From Lachnospiraceae bacterium (GTDB taxonomy: Bacteria; Bacillota; Clostridia; Lachnospirales; Lachnospiraceae): a stretch of DNA of 64,000 nt. Below are positions 57,114 through 64,000 of the stretch, one piece after another. The stretch's first letter is position 1. The number at the start of each line of letters is the position of its first letter. The stretch spans positions 1 through 64,000 of the forward strand of contig JAGKTY010000003.1 of NCBI GenBank assembly GCA_021153185.1. The letters run 5' to 3'. The notes beneath the pieces are model-generated. The model saw only the letters and a list, made by a program, of their open reading frames with translations. It searched no databases and was not told where the DNA came from. The position numbers were made by a program, and so were the translations under genes.

Positions 57114-59660
57114 CTATTTGTAATAAACACGTACCAGACGCTTTTCGAATTCATCATGATTCAGCGGTCTGTCAAACAAATATCCCTGCGCGATATCGCA
57201 ATCGAGGTCACGCATGAACACCAATTCACTCTCCGTCTCGATTCCTTCCGATACGATTGACATATTCAGATCCTTCGCCATATGTATAATGTTCTGGATG
57301 ACCGTACGGGAACGTTCATTCTCCATCTTGCGGTTATCAATAAATGACTTATCCAGCTTTAAGGTATCAAAACTCATGTTTTGCAGCATGCTCAGGGAAG
57401 AATATCCCGTACCAAAATCATCCATCGAAGAAGCGATTCCGTACTCATGGAGCTTATCAATGCTCTCAATCAAATTCTGGCTTTCATTAATATATGCAGT
57501 TTCCGTGAACTCTATTTCAATATACTCTTTCGGAATGTTCCATTTGCGGACAACCGCATCGATTTGGTCCGCAACGTCCTTCTCCACAAAATGCTGCTTG
57601 GAGAAGTTGACAGATACCGGAACGACACGGATTCCTTTTTCAAGCCACTCACAAATATGCTGACATACCGACTCAAGCACATAAAAATCAAGATACTGCA
57701 CAAGCCCCGCATTCTCACATGCCGGAATGAATTCCATCGGCGGAATAAGCTCATCTTGCCGAATCCAGCGAATGAGTGCCTCCGCACCGATAATCTTGCG
57801 CGAGCGCATGTCAACCTTCGGCTGATAAAATACCTGGAACTCCTTGTCGCGAAGCGCCGGCATCACGGCATTGATGAGCATTTCCTCGCGCTGACGCTTC
57901 TTTTGGAGCTCCTCATCATAATATAAAATACTGCTGTTTCCAAGTCTGTGAATCTCGGAAAAGGTCGTTGTCAGTTTTTCAAAAATCATCTGCGCCGATG
58001 TATCTGTACCATTTGGCAGATAAACGGCAATCTGCGCTTCAATCGGAACAGGCTCCTTTGTCGTAAGCTCTGTAAGCGTATAAACCTTTTGGTCCATCAG
58101 CCCGGAGAGCACTTCATCAAGCTCTTCCTTGACAACATATCCCGCAAAGTTAACACTTCCGACCGACGCTATGAGCGCCTCTCCCTGCGCGATACCATTT
58201 ACGGAAATACTGTACTCCCTAAGTGCTTTATCGCCCAGTTTAAATCCATACTTCTGGTTGATGAATTTGAAATTGCTCATGTTAAAATAGATAAACGCGA
58301 ATTCCTGCTCCCGCTTTTGCGCAAGCAATTCCTCTGTATGCTCCACAAACGCATGGTAATTTGGAATGCCGCATCGTGCATCAATCATAGAAATGCGTTT
58401 GTTTTCGTCTTTGACGAAGTGGATACAGTTTTCCTTGCAATTGTACCCTTCCATAATGGCAATGGCCATCTCTTTACAGCTACAGTATCCGCATGACTGA
58501 CAATCAATATGTCTGTCCTCATACGACGTCTTGTACATCGCGTCGAAAATCTCATTAAGCCGCACTTCATCCTTTGAGCCGATTTTCTGTCCGTGTCTTC
58601 TCTCTTTGTAAGCAGATGTATCATACTGTCTCACAAAATCATCCGGCTTGAGCGAAAGCTCATCAACAACCATGGACGCATCAACAGACTTACTATGTTC
58701 CAATTTAAAGAATAAATCATCATCCACTGCCCTGAAGTTCTGCGTACCGGAACCCGAAAAACAGCCCGTCTTGCAATTGAGACACTCAGACATAACCGGC
58801 TGCTCCCGATTCGTGACAATGCGCTGCTCCATCCGGTCAAAATACGGGTACACGGAATCGGTTCCGCTTTTGTGGACAATCACACTATCATCTGAAAGAG
58901 CCTCACGGACATAAGCAGATAATCCACCCGGCACAGCAAACAGGCTGCCGACTTTGCTTTCGTGAAAGGAAACCTGTGCACCCTGTCCCGTAAAGGTGAC
59001 TGACTTGAGCGCCTCCATCAAATGCCGGAATGTGACATTATACTGTACCTCATCCTGCATGGAATCCTTCGCTGCCACGCAAGGACTTAAATAGGCAAGC
59101 TTATCATGAACGTGCTCATATTTGCGCAGGTAAATTGCAAGACACATAAATGGCTCCTGCAGTGGCAACAGCTTATTGCGTATGGTCTTTGCACATTTCT
59201 GTGCGTAATTGACAACGGCTGAACAGGTTGGCGCAATGGCGCCGTCTCCGTCACGCTCCCTGAGCATATCCGTCATCGCCCAGGCCGCAATATCTGCTCC
59301 GAATCCTGCATCATAAAATGCCTTTACCCCTTGCTCTCTTAGGTAGCCCAGGATTACCTCGGCACGTTTCCCGTATTCCACAAAAAACGAAGGCGCAACA
59401 ATTACCGAAATCTGTTCTCCCCTATGTAAATCCTCCAAAAAGAGCAGCGTATCATCTCTATACTCTCTCGCACCATGGCTGCAGACAGAGAGACACTTGC
59501 CGCAATGTAAGCATTTGTCATCATCTACATAGATACGGTTGCGTTCGTTTTCTACAACACAATGATTTGCCCCCAGCACCGGACATTCTGCAATACATCT
59601 GTTACAGCCGATACATGAATCGTTTGTGTAGATTAACCCTTGATTTAACCCCATTTTCAT
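57114..59660 (-). CDS. FeS/[FeFe]-hydrogenase-like domain fused to degenerate GGDEF and EAL
   Basis: An 848-residue predicted redox sensor. Residues 16-26 and 50-60 are two [4Fe-4S] ferredoxin motifs (CxxCxxCxxxC). Residues 80-330 are an [FeFe]-hydrogenase-like domain with H-cluster-type cysteines Cys146 (PTCSAVV), Cys194 (SPCVAAK), and Cys296/Cys300 in E-C-L-N-C-K-T-G-C-F-S-G. Residues 387-412 form another FeS-type knot (CQSCGYCSC plus Cys408 and Cys412). Residues 428-580 are GGDEF-like but degenerate (GSVNF for GGDEF). Residues 600-848 are EAL: GAEALIRW (Glu627), Asn685, Glu717/720, DDFGTGYSS (Asp747/748), Lys768-771, SEGIE, AQGYLFD. The EAL site looks intact, so I infer c-di-GMP hydrolysis controlled by FeS or H-cluster state. 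Weak ribosome site. Confidence 0.85.
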   Translation of the reverse strand: MKMGLNQGLIYTNDSCIGCNRCIAECPVLGANHCVVENERNRIYVDDDKCLHCGKCLSVCSHGAREYRDDTLLFLEDLHRGEQISVIVAPSFFVEYGKRAEVILGYLREQGVKAFYDAGFGADIAAWAMTDMLRERDGDGAIAPTCSAVVNYAQKCAKTIRNKLLPLQEPFMCLAIYLRKYEHVHDKLAYLSPCVAAKDSMQDEVQYNVTFRHLMEALKSVTFTGQGAQVSFHESKVGSLFAVPGGLSAYVREALSDDSVIVHKSGTDSVYPYFDRMEQRIVTNREQPVMSECLNCKTGCFSGSGTQNFRAVDDDLFFKLEHSKSVDASMVVDELSLKPDDFVRQYDTSAYKERRHGQKIGSKDEVRLNEIFDAMYKTSYEDRHIDCQSCGYCSCKEMAIAIMEGYNCKENCIHFVKDENKRISMIDARCGIPNYHAFVEHTEELLAQKREQEFAFIYFNMSNFKFINQKYGFKLGDKALREYSISVNGIAQGEALIASVGSVNFAGYVVKEELDEVLSGLMDQKVYTLTELTTKEPVPIEAQIAVYLPNGTDTSAQMIFEKLTTTFSEIHRLGNSSILYYDEELQKKRQREEMLINAVMPALRDKEFQVFYQPKVDMRSRKIIGAEALIRWIRQDELIPPMEFIPACENAGLVQYLDFYVLESVCQHICEWLEKGIRVVPVSVNFSKQHFVEKDVADQIDAVVRKWNIPKEYIEIEFTETAYINESQNLIESIDKLHEYGIASSMDDFGTGYSSLSMLQNMSFDTLKLDKSFIDNRKMENERSRTVIQNIIHMAKDLNMSIVSEGIETESELVFMRDLDCDIAQGYLFDRPLNHDEFEKRLVRVYYK

Positions 59661-59762
59661 ACCCCAATTCGTTTATGCTATAGATATTTCTATTTTAACA
59701 CAAACCAAGACTTTTTCCACCCCATTTTTATGCACATTTTCCAACATAAATTCATATTTGTT

Positions 59763-59790
59763 TTGAGATACTTTCATTTTATCCAAAAAA
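59763..59790 (+). promoter_or_regulatory. Promoter of the LacI-family gene
   Basis: -35 TTGAGA (59763-59768), 16-base spacer, -10 TATAAT (59785-59790). It faces away from the hydrogenase-EAL gene in the 184-bp divergent space. Confidence 0.72.
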
Positions 59791-59844
59791 TTTGTATAAT
59801 AAGTATCAGTTACGGTATTATTATGATAAGTGAGGCGTAGAGAA

Positions 59845-60840
59845 ATGACAAAATTACAAGACATCGCTGACTACCTCGGAGTTGCGCCCAGTACGGTATC
59901 TAAGGGATTAAATGGTGCAAATGATATTAGCGAGGATTTGCGTCAGCAAATCATTGAAACAGCAGTGGAAATGGGGTATGTTACCAAAAAAATGCGCAGG
60001 GAAAAACATCGAAAGCTTGCCATCTTGTTTGAAAACATGCCATACGAAAGCAAGGGGGATGACGGTTATGCTTTCACACTCGGTTTCAAACAGCTTGCAC
60101 AGAAATCAAATTGGACAGTGGAAACGATGTCCATCACACCCGAAATGCAATCTGAACGTAAATTTGATGCATTTATGTTGCGCCACGGTTTAAGTGGCGC
60201 ATTTCTTGTCGGATTTGGCGCAGACGATATATGGCTTGCGCAGCTAAGGAGCAGCCGGACACCTGCCGTGATATTTGGTCCGGTAGTATCAGGTCCCAGG
60301 GTTGCTTCCATTTCGATTGATCCAGGCAGCATGTTCGGAGCGCTTCTTGCCAATCTGACAGCACAGGGCCACACACAGATTGCCTATTTTAGCGGGCAAA
60401 AGAATCACCCTGACCATGATGTCCTTCGCGAAGCATTTCAAAGGGCATGTCAAAAAGCCGGTCTGAATCCGTCACAGTGTCCGGTTGCTTTGGACGTCAC
60501 ACATCCATCGTGCGCGGAAGACTATGTAAACACCTATATTGACCGCGGTGTTACCGCGATAATCTGCCACGATGACTCCATAGCCGAGGGAATCTACGCA
60601 GAATGCGAGCTTCTCGGTTACAAAATTCCGGATGACCTCAGTGTCATCGGATATGGCGACTGTGCGCTCTGCACATCAATTTCTCCGATGCTGACAAGTA
60701 TCCGCATGGATGCGTCAATCATTGGCAAATCAGCATACAATACGCTGGAAGGTCTGCTTGCTCACCTTCCGGTTGCGCAAGTTTTATTACGTCCGTCCAT
60801 CATCATCCGGCAGTCAACCGGTATCAGCAAAAACGCGTAG
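59845..60840 (+). CDS. LacI-family transcription regulator
   Basis: A 331-residue regulator from the ATG at 59845 (GAGG upstream; an earlier in-frame GTG would add five residues). N-terminal helix-turn-helix: TKLQDIADYLGVAPSTVSKGLNG. The effector domain is of the periplasmic-binding-protein type (ILFENMPYESKGDDGYAF, GFVG-like GAFLVGFGADD, IGYGDCALCTSISPMLTSIRMD). The ligand, probably a sugar, is not known. It is divergent from the hydrogenase-EAL gene and convergent with the metal ATPase gene. Its stop codon lies inside the downstream terminator. No classical LacI operator was recognised in the divergent space. Confidence 0.9.
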   Translation: MTKLQDIADYLGVAPSTVSKGLNGANDISEDLRQQIIETAVEMGYVTKKMRREKHRKLAILFENMPYESKGDDGYAFTLGFKQLAQKSNWTVETMSITPEMQSERKFDAFMLRHGLSGAFLVGFGADDIWLAQLRSSRTPAVIFGPVVSGPRVASISIDPGSMFGALLANLTAQGHTQIAYFSGQKNHPDHDVLREAFQRACQKAGLNPSQCPVALDVTHPSCAEDYVNTYIDRGVTAIICHDDSIAEGIYAECELLGYKIPDDLSVIGYGDCALCTSISPMLTSIRMDASIIGKSAYNTLEGLLAHLPVAQVLLRPSIIIRQSTGISKNA

Positions 60841-60857
60841 GAACATCCTACGCGTTT
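60831..60857. terminator. Bidirectional terminator LacI / metal ATPase
   Basis: Twelve-base arms AAACGCGTAGGA and TCCTACGCGTTT with a 3-base loop; T runs CTTTA on the plus side and TTTTTGC on the minus side. The lacI stop codon is inside the left arm. Confidence 0.92.
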
Positions 60858-60859
60858 CT

Positions 60860-62737
60860 TTATGCCTTTCTGATACGAAGTGCCCTTGTGGCATTTAATA
60901 CCGCAAGCACCATGACGCCAACATCCGCAAAAATCGCAATCCACATGTTTGCAATACCAAGAGCACCAAGCACAAGGCATGCGGCTTTGACCAAAAGTGC
61001 AAATACAATATTTTGTTTTACAATCGATAACGTCTTTCTGGAAATCCTCATGGCAAGCGCAATCTTTGCAGGATCGTCATCCATCAGGACGATATCGGCC
61101 GCCTCGATTGCTGCATCTGAACCAAGTGCTCCCATCGCAATTCCAATATCGGCTCTCGATAGAACCGGTGCATCATTGATTCCGTCCCCCACAAACGCCA
61201 GCTTATCCTTCTGACCCTTTTGCTGCAACAAGCATTCCACCTCAGCTACTTTATCTGCCGGCAGCAATTCACTGCGCACGTTTTTTACACCAATTTCCGA
61301 TGCAACCCGCTGTGCTGCAGCCTTTGCATCGCCGGTGAGCATCACTGTCTCAATGCCCTGCGCATGCAGCATTTTTATGGCATCCTTCGTCGTCTCCTTC
61401 ACGACATCCGAAATCACGATACAGCCCGCATACGCACCGTCCACCGCAACATACACAACCGTTCCCGCCCGGCTGTAGTCAGTCACGCGGATGTGCTCCT
61501 GTTCCATCAGCTTGCGGTTTCCTACAAGAACCCGCTTTCCAAACACATTCGCACAGACACCATGCCCGGCAATTTCCCGGATATCACGCACTTTATCAAG
61601 TGTGATTTCCTGTCCATATGCTTTTTTCAGGGAAAGACTGATTGGGTGCGCGGAAGCACTTTCTGCATATGCGGCATATTCGATAAGCGCCTCCTTCGAA
61701 AAATCATTTTCCGGATGAAGCTGCGTCACTTCAAAGACACCCTTTGTCAGCGTACCTGTTTTGTCAAATACGATGCACCTTGTTTTGGAAAGTGCTTCCA
61801 AATAGTTGGAGCCCTTCACCAAAATACCATTTGTCGACGCGCAGCCGATTCCGCCAAAGAAGCTAAGCGGAATGGAGATGACAAGCGCACACGGGCAACT
61901 GATTACAAGAAATGTCAGCGCCCTTACGATCCACGCTCCGGTTTGCGGATTCGTCCCCATGAAATATCGAATAACAGGCGGCAGAATCGCTAACACCAGC
62001 GCACTATAACAGACGGCCGGCGTATAATATCTGGCAAACTTGGTGATAAAATTCTCCGAGCGCGATTTCTTCATGCTTGAATTTTCAACAAGGTCTAAAA
62101 TCTTTGAAACCGTCGAATCGCCAAAGTCCTTTGTCGTTTTGACGGTAATAACACCGGATAAGTTGATACAGCCACTGATGACCTCATCCCCTTTTGCTGC
62201 ATCTCTCGGCACTGACTCGCCTGTTAGTGCACTCGTATTTAAGGTTGTCGTTCCCGCAACAATCATGCCGTCAATCGGAACTCTCTCTCCGGGATTGATG
62301 ATAATCTCGCTGCCGATTGCAACTTCATCCGGGTCGACTTTTTCAAGTCTTCCATCTACCATAATATTGGCATAATCCGGTCTGATATCCATCAGCGCCG
62401 CGATGTTTTTGCGGCTTCGTCCAACGGCGATGCTCTGGAACAATTCCCCGATTTGGTAAAACAGCATAACAGCAACGCCCTCTTTGAAATCGCCAAGTGC
62501 AATCGCACCGACTGTCGCTACTGCCATCAGGAAATTTTCGTCAAAGACCTGCCTGTTCCGTATTCCCTTAAGTGCCTTTTTCAAAATGTCATAGCCAATC
62601 ACAAAATAGGCTGCCAGATAGAGCGCACCTTCCACAACCCATGGTATGGAAATGATGTTTGTCAAAATTGTCACCAGAATAACCATTGCAAACGCAACGA
62701 TTATCCGATATAAAACCTTTTTTTGTTTCTTTGTCAT
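60860..62737 (-). CDS. Heavy-metal P1B-type efflux ATPase (CadA/ZntA-like)
   Basis: A 625-residue membrane pump exporting a soft divalent metal (Cd/Zn/Pb/Co class). P-type features: TGES (172-175), the intramembrane metal motif CPC (281-283), phosphorylation site DKTGTLTKG (Asp325), SAHPIS, and GDGINDAPVL. The eight-helix P1B layout starts with the first pair at about 12-48. It has no N-terminal HMA domain; instead a free 72-residue HMA protein is encoded just upstream. CPC motif plus CadC-like ArsR favour Zn/Cd rather than Cu. Third gene of the metal cassette, 33 bases after the HMA gene. Confidence 0.93.
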   Translation of the reverse strand: MTKKQKKVLYRIIVAFAMVILVTILTNIISIPWVVEGALYLAAYFVIGYDILKKALKGIRNRQVFDENFLMAVATVGAIALGDFKEGVAVMLFYQIGELFQSIAVGRSRKNIAALMDIRPDYANIMVDGRLEKVDPDEVAIGSEIIINPGERVPIDGMIVAGTTTLNTSALTGESVPRDAAKGDEVISGCINLSGVITVKTTKDFGDSTVSKILDLVENSSMKKSRSENFITKFARYYTPAVCYSALVLAILPPVIRYFMGTNPQTGAWIVRALTFLVISCPCALVISIPLSFFGGIGCASTNGILVKGSNYLEALSKTRCIVFDKTGTLTKGVFEVTQLHPENDFSKEALIEYAAYAESASAHPISLSLKKAYGQEITLDKVRDIREIAGHGVCANVFGKRVLVGNRKLMEQEHIRVTDYSRAGTVVYVAVDGAYAGCIVISDVVKETTKDAIKMLHAQGIETVMLTGDAKAAAQRVASEIGVKNVRSELLPADKVAEVECLLQQKGQKDKLAFVGDGINDAPVLSRADIGIAMGALGSDAAIEAADIVLMDDDPAKIALAMRISRKTLSIVKQNIVFALLVKAACLVLGALGIANMWIAIFADVGVMVLAVLNATRALRIRKA

Positions 62738-62770
62738 AAGGAATATCCTCTCACCTCATACATTGTAGGT

Positions 62771-62989
62771 TTATAAGAAAATCTCACAATCATCCTCTAC
62801 AACCTTGCAGTTCTTCACAACCGCTTTCATGACACTGTCAATATCTGCACCATCCTCAAATTCGACTGTCAATTTGAGTGCCATGAAGCTGAGTGTCGCA
62901 TCTTTGACACCCGGTGTTTTCTTTGTTGCCTCTTCCATTTTGGCTGCGCAGTTTGCGCAATCTACTTCTACCTTGTACGTTTTCTTCAT
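62771..62989 (-). CDS. HMA-domain metallochaperone
   Basis: A 72-residue free-standing heavy-metal-associated domain. The metal site is DCANCAAKM with Cys11 and Cys14 (the usual GMTCxxC has become VDCANC). The rest (GVKDATLSFMALKLTVEFED) fits the ferredoxin-like fold. It probably delivers metal to the ATPase encoded next, which lacks this domain. The C-terminal DDCEIFL adds a further cysteine. Confidence 0.9.
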   Translation of the reverse strand: MKKTYKVEVDCANCAAKMEEATKKTPGVKDATLSFMALKLTVEFEDGADIDSVMKAVVKNCKVVEDDCEIFL

Positions 62990-63027
62990 CTTTTATTCTC
63001 CTCCATTTCGTTTGTTGCTTCATTTAC

Positions 63028-63390
63028 TTATTCTTCCTCAACATGCTCCATTCCCATGTTGATAATCGTCCGCACATGCTCATCTGCAAGTGCATAAAAT
63101 ATGACTTTTCCATCCCGTCTGAATTTCACGAGCTTGGCATCCTTGAGTACGCGAAGCTGATGGCTGACCGTCGATTGCCCAAGGCTTAAAATCTGGGCGA
63201 TGTCCCCGACACACAGCTCACATGTCGATAGCGCATACAAAATACGGATACGCGTCGAATCGCCAAACATTTTAAACAAATCAGCCAAGTCATACAGATG
63301 CTCCTCCGGCGGTTGTTTCTTTAAAACCTCTTCCACCACGGATTCATTGACTGCGACATACTCTGTCAATTTTTCTGTACCTGTTTCCAT
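63028..63390 (-). CDS. ArsR/SmtB-family metal repressor, CadC-like
   Basis: A 120-residue winged-helix repressor. DLADLFKMFGDSTRIRILYAL starts the fold; the metal motif CELCVGD corresponds to the ELCVCD metal site of CadC, and VSHQLRVLKDAKLVKFRRDGK is the recognition/wing region; the C terminus HVRTIINMGMEHVEEE may hold the alpha5 site. One cysteine of the standard ELCVCD is Gly here, but an extra Cys precedes it. It should repress its own operon until metal binds. Its operator and promoter are just upstream. Confidence 0.92.
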   Translation of the reverse strand: METGTEKLTEYVAVNESVVEEVLKKQPPEEHLYDLADLFKMFGDSTRIRILYALSTCELCVGDIAQILSLGQSTVSHQLRVLKDAKLVKFRRDGKVIFYALADEHVRTIINMGMEHVEEE

Positions 63391-63410
63391 ATATAATCCT
63401 TTCTCCTGCT

Positions 63411-63436
63411 TACATATGAATTACTGTTCATATGTA
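63411..63436. promoter_or_regulatory. ArsR/CadC-type operator
   Basis: Perfect ten-base inverted repeat TACATATGAA...TTCATATGTA with 6-base spacer, directly after the -10 (63437-63442) of the operon promoter. Both the arms and the spacing match the SmtB/CadC operator style (ATATGAAC...GTTCATAT). The promoter spacer also contains a half-site, ATGAATATATGAA. Confidence 0.85.
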
Positions 63437-63465
63437 AGTATATTCATATATTCATGTTTTGTCAA
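63437..63465 (-). promoter_or_regulatory. Sigma-A promoter of the metal cassette
   Basis: Minus strand -35 TTGACA (63460-63465), 17-base spacer, -10 TATACT (63437-63442). The transcription start would fall inside the operator. Confidence 0.85.
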
Positions 63466-63468
63466 GAG

Positions 63469-63510
63469 CAAAAAAACATCGCCTCTACGATTTGGTCGTA
63501 AAAGCGATGT
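63469..63510 (-). terminator. Terminator of the truncated EAL gene
   Basis: Arms ACATCGC and GCGATGT with further pairs TACGA/TCGTA, then TTTTTTTG on the minus strand, just after the EAL gene stop. Confidence 0.85.
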
Positions 63511-63519
63511 CTCTATATC

Positions 63520-64000
63520 TTATGAACGTACCATCCGGGTATAGTCTTCGATGCGCTGTTCAAACTCTGCTCTTGGGAGCGGCCTGTCAAAATAATAGCC
63601 CTGCGCCATAAAGCAGTTATATGTTTTTAAAAGCTTCACATGCTCTACTGTCTCAACGCCTTCCACGATGCATTCCATCCCCATCTCCTGCACCATGCTG
63701 ATGACGTGTTTGAGCATCGAGCGGTTGCGTTTCATCATGCTGTTTTCATTCCAAAGGAAGCTCTTGTCGAGTTTGATCACATTCCACGGAAGATCCCGGA
63801 TCAGATTCATCGACGAATATCCGATTCCAAAATCATCGACCGCAGTCCGAAAGCCTGCGTCTTTGAGTCCGTACACGACGTCCCTGAGCATGGCGAAATC
63901 CGCATCTGTGGTCGTCTCGGTCAGCTCGATCTCTATCAGTCCGTGCGGGACATGATAGCGGTCTACAATCGTAATGATCTGCGATAAAAAATCGGAATTG
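63520..64000 (-). CDS. EAL-domain c-di-GMP phosphodiesterase, truncated by window edge
   Basis: The C-terminal 160 residues of an EAL protein; the N-terminal part lies beyond the window. Visible motifs are ELTET (Glu), DDFGIGYSS (metal Asp pair), KLDKSF (Lys), VEGVET and AQGYYFDRPL. These are the intact catalytic residues of the second half of an EAL domain. The similarity to the C terminus of the hydrogenase-like EAL protein is clear to the eye (same MAQGY-FDRPL ending). The N-terminal architecture, including any sensory or GGDEF part, cannot be judged. Confidence 0.9.
   Translation of the reverse strand, partial: NSDFLSQIITIVDRYHVPHGLIEIELTETTTDADFAMLRDVVYGLKDAGFRTAVDDFGIGYSSMNLIRDLPWNVIKLDKSFLWNENSMMKRNRSMLKHVISMVQEMGMECIVEGVETVEHVKLLKTYNCFMAQGYYFDRPLPRAEFEQRIEDYTRMVRS

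Noticed and set aside
57114..59660. Annotating the protein as a catalytic hydrogenase
   Set aside because: The relay cysteine and P2 lysine are changed and the protein has GGDEF/EAL output domains; sensory role is more likely.
61220..61993. 257-codon plus-strand frame opposite the metal ATPase
   Set aside because: Shadow; the minus strand carries all P-type ATPase motifs.

Overview
The window is a stretch of chromosome from a Gram-positive, probably flagellated, anaerobic Firmicute, most likely a Lachnospiraceae member (Roseburia/Agathobacter-like; inferred from gene content and order, not from a marker gene). Support: strong AGGAGG-type ribosome sites, TTGACA-17-TATAAT promoters, a SAM-I riboswitch before metK, comFC-yvyF and mbl-flhO-flhP gene order as in Firmicutes, a DinR-type LexA box, and several small proteins of a Lachnospiraceae type. 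Nearly all genes run leftward (minus strand). Only the HD-GYP gene (47941-49032) and the LacI gene (59845-60840) run rightward. I saw no rRNA, tRNA, CRISPR array, transposase or integrase.

Layout, left to right. 1-827: AT-rich edge with a truncated AbiGi-like gene, a terminator and three TGGCGTA repeats beside the 3' end of lysS; possibly the border of an inserted element. 828-13439: housekeeping genes (lysS-greA, dusB, coaX, birA, argF, a SPFH/NfeD pair, a SleB-like wall hydrolase, proC, a SpoU methylase, pfkA). 13492-26225: dnaE, riboswitch-controlled metK, then uvrA and uvrB flanking an MBOAT/AlgJ-like O-acetylation pair; a LexA-like box lies before uvrB. 26322-36098: a HAD phosphatase, a DUF3048 lipoprotein, a surface-glycan cluster (GT-C enzyme, three GT2 enzymes, a DUF2142 membrane protein and a partner) and an HPr. 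36194-44482: one tight run recD2-comFC-yvyF-two unknown membrane proteins-cdaA-ybbR-glmM, joining DNA repair, competence and flagellar-type genes to c-di-AMP synthesis and cell-wall precursor supply. 44536-47589: mbl-like gene, two flagellar rod/hook genes and a rod-binding protein. 47941-56458: HD-GYP c-di-GMP phosphodiesterase, murA, an LysM/G5/M23 wall peptidase, a flavin reductase, a small alarmone synthetase, galE and a UDP-sugar pyrophosphorylase. 56472-59660: an unknown gene and the most striking gene here. 60860-63390: heavy-metal efflux cassette (CadC-like ArsR repressor, separate HMA chaperone, P1B ATPase) with a clear operator. 63520-64000: truncated EAL protein.

The most unusual object is the 848-residue protein at 57114-59660. 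It carries two ferredoxin-type [4Fe-4S] motifs, an [FeFe]-hydrogenase-like H-cluster domain, another cysteine-rich FeS domain, a degenerate GGDEF domain and an apparently intact EAL c-di-GMP phosphodiesterase. I infer a redox- or H2-responsive switch that lowers c-di-GMP. With the HD-GYP protein and the second EAL protein, the window holds three predicted c-di-GMP hydrolases and no evident cyclase. Flagellar genes in the same window give a plausible output (motility), but that link is inference.
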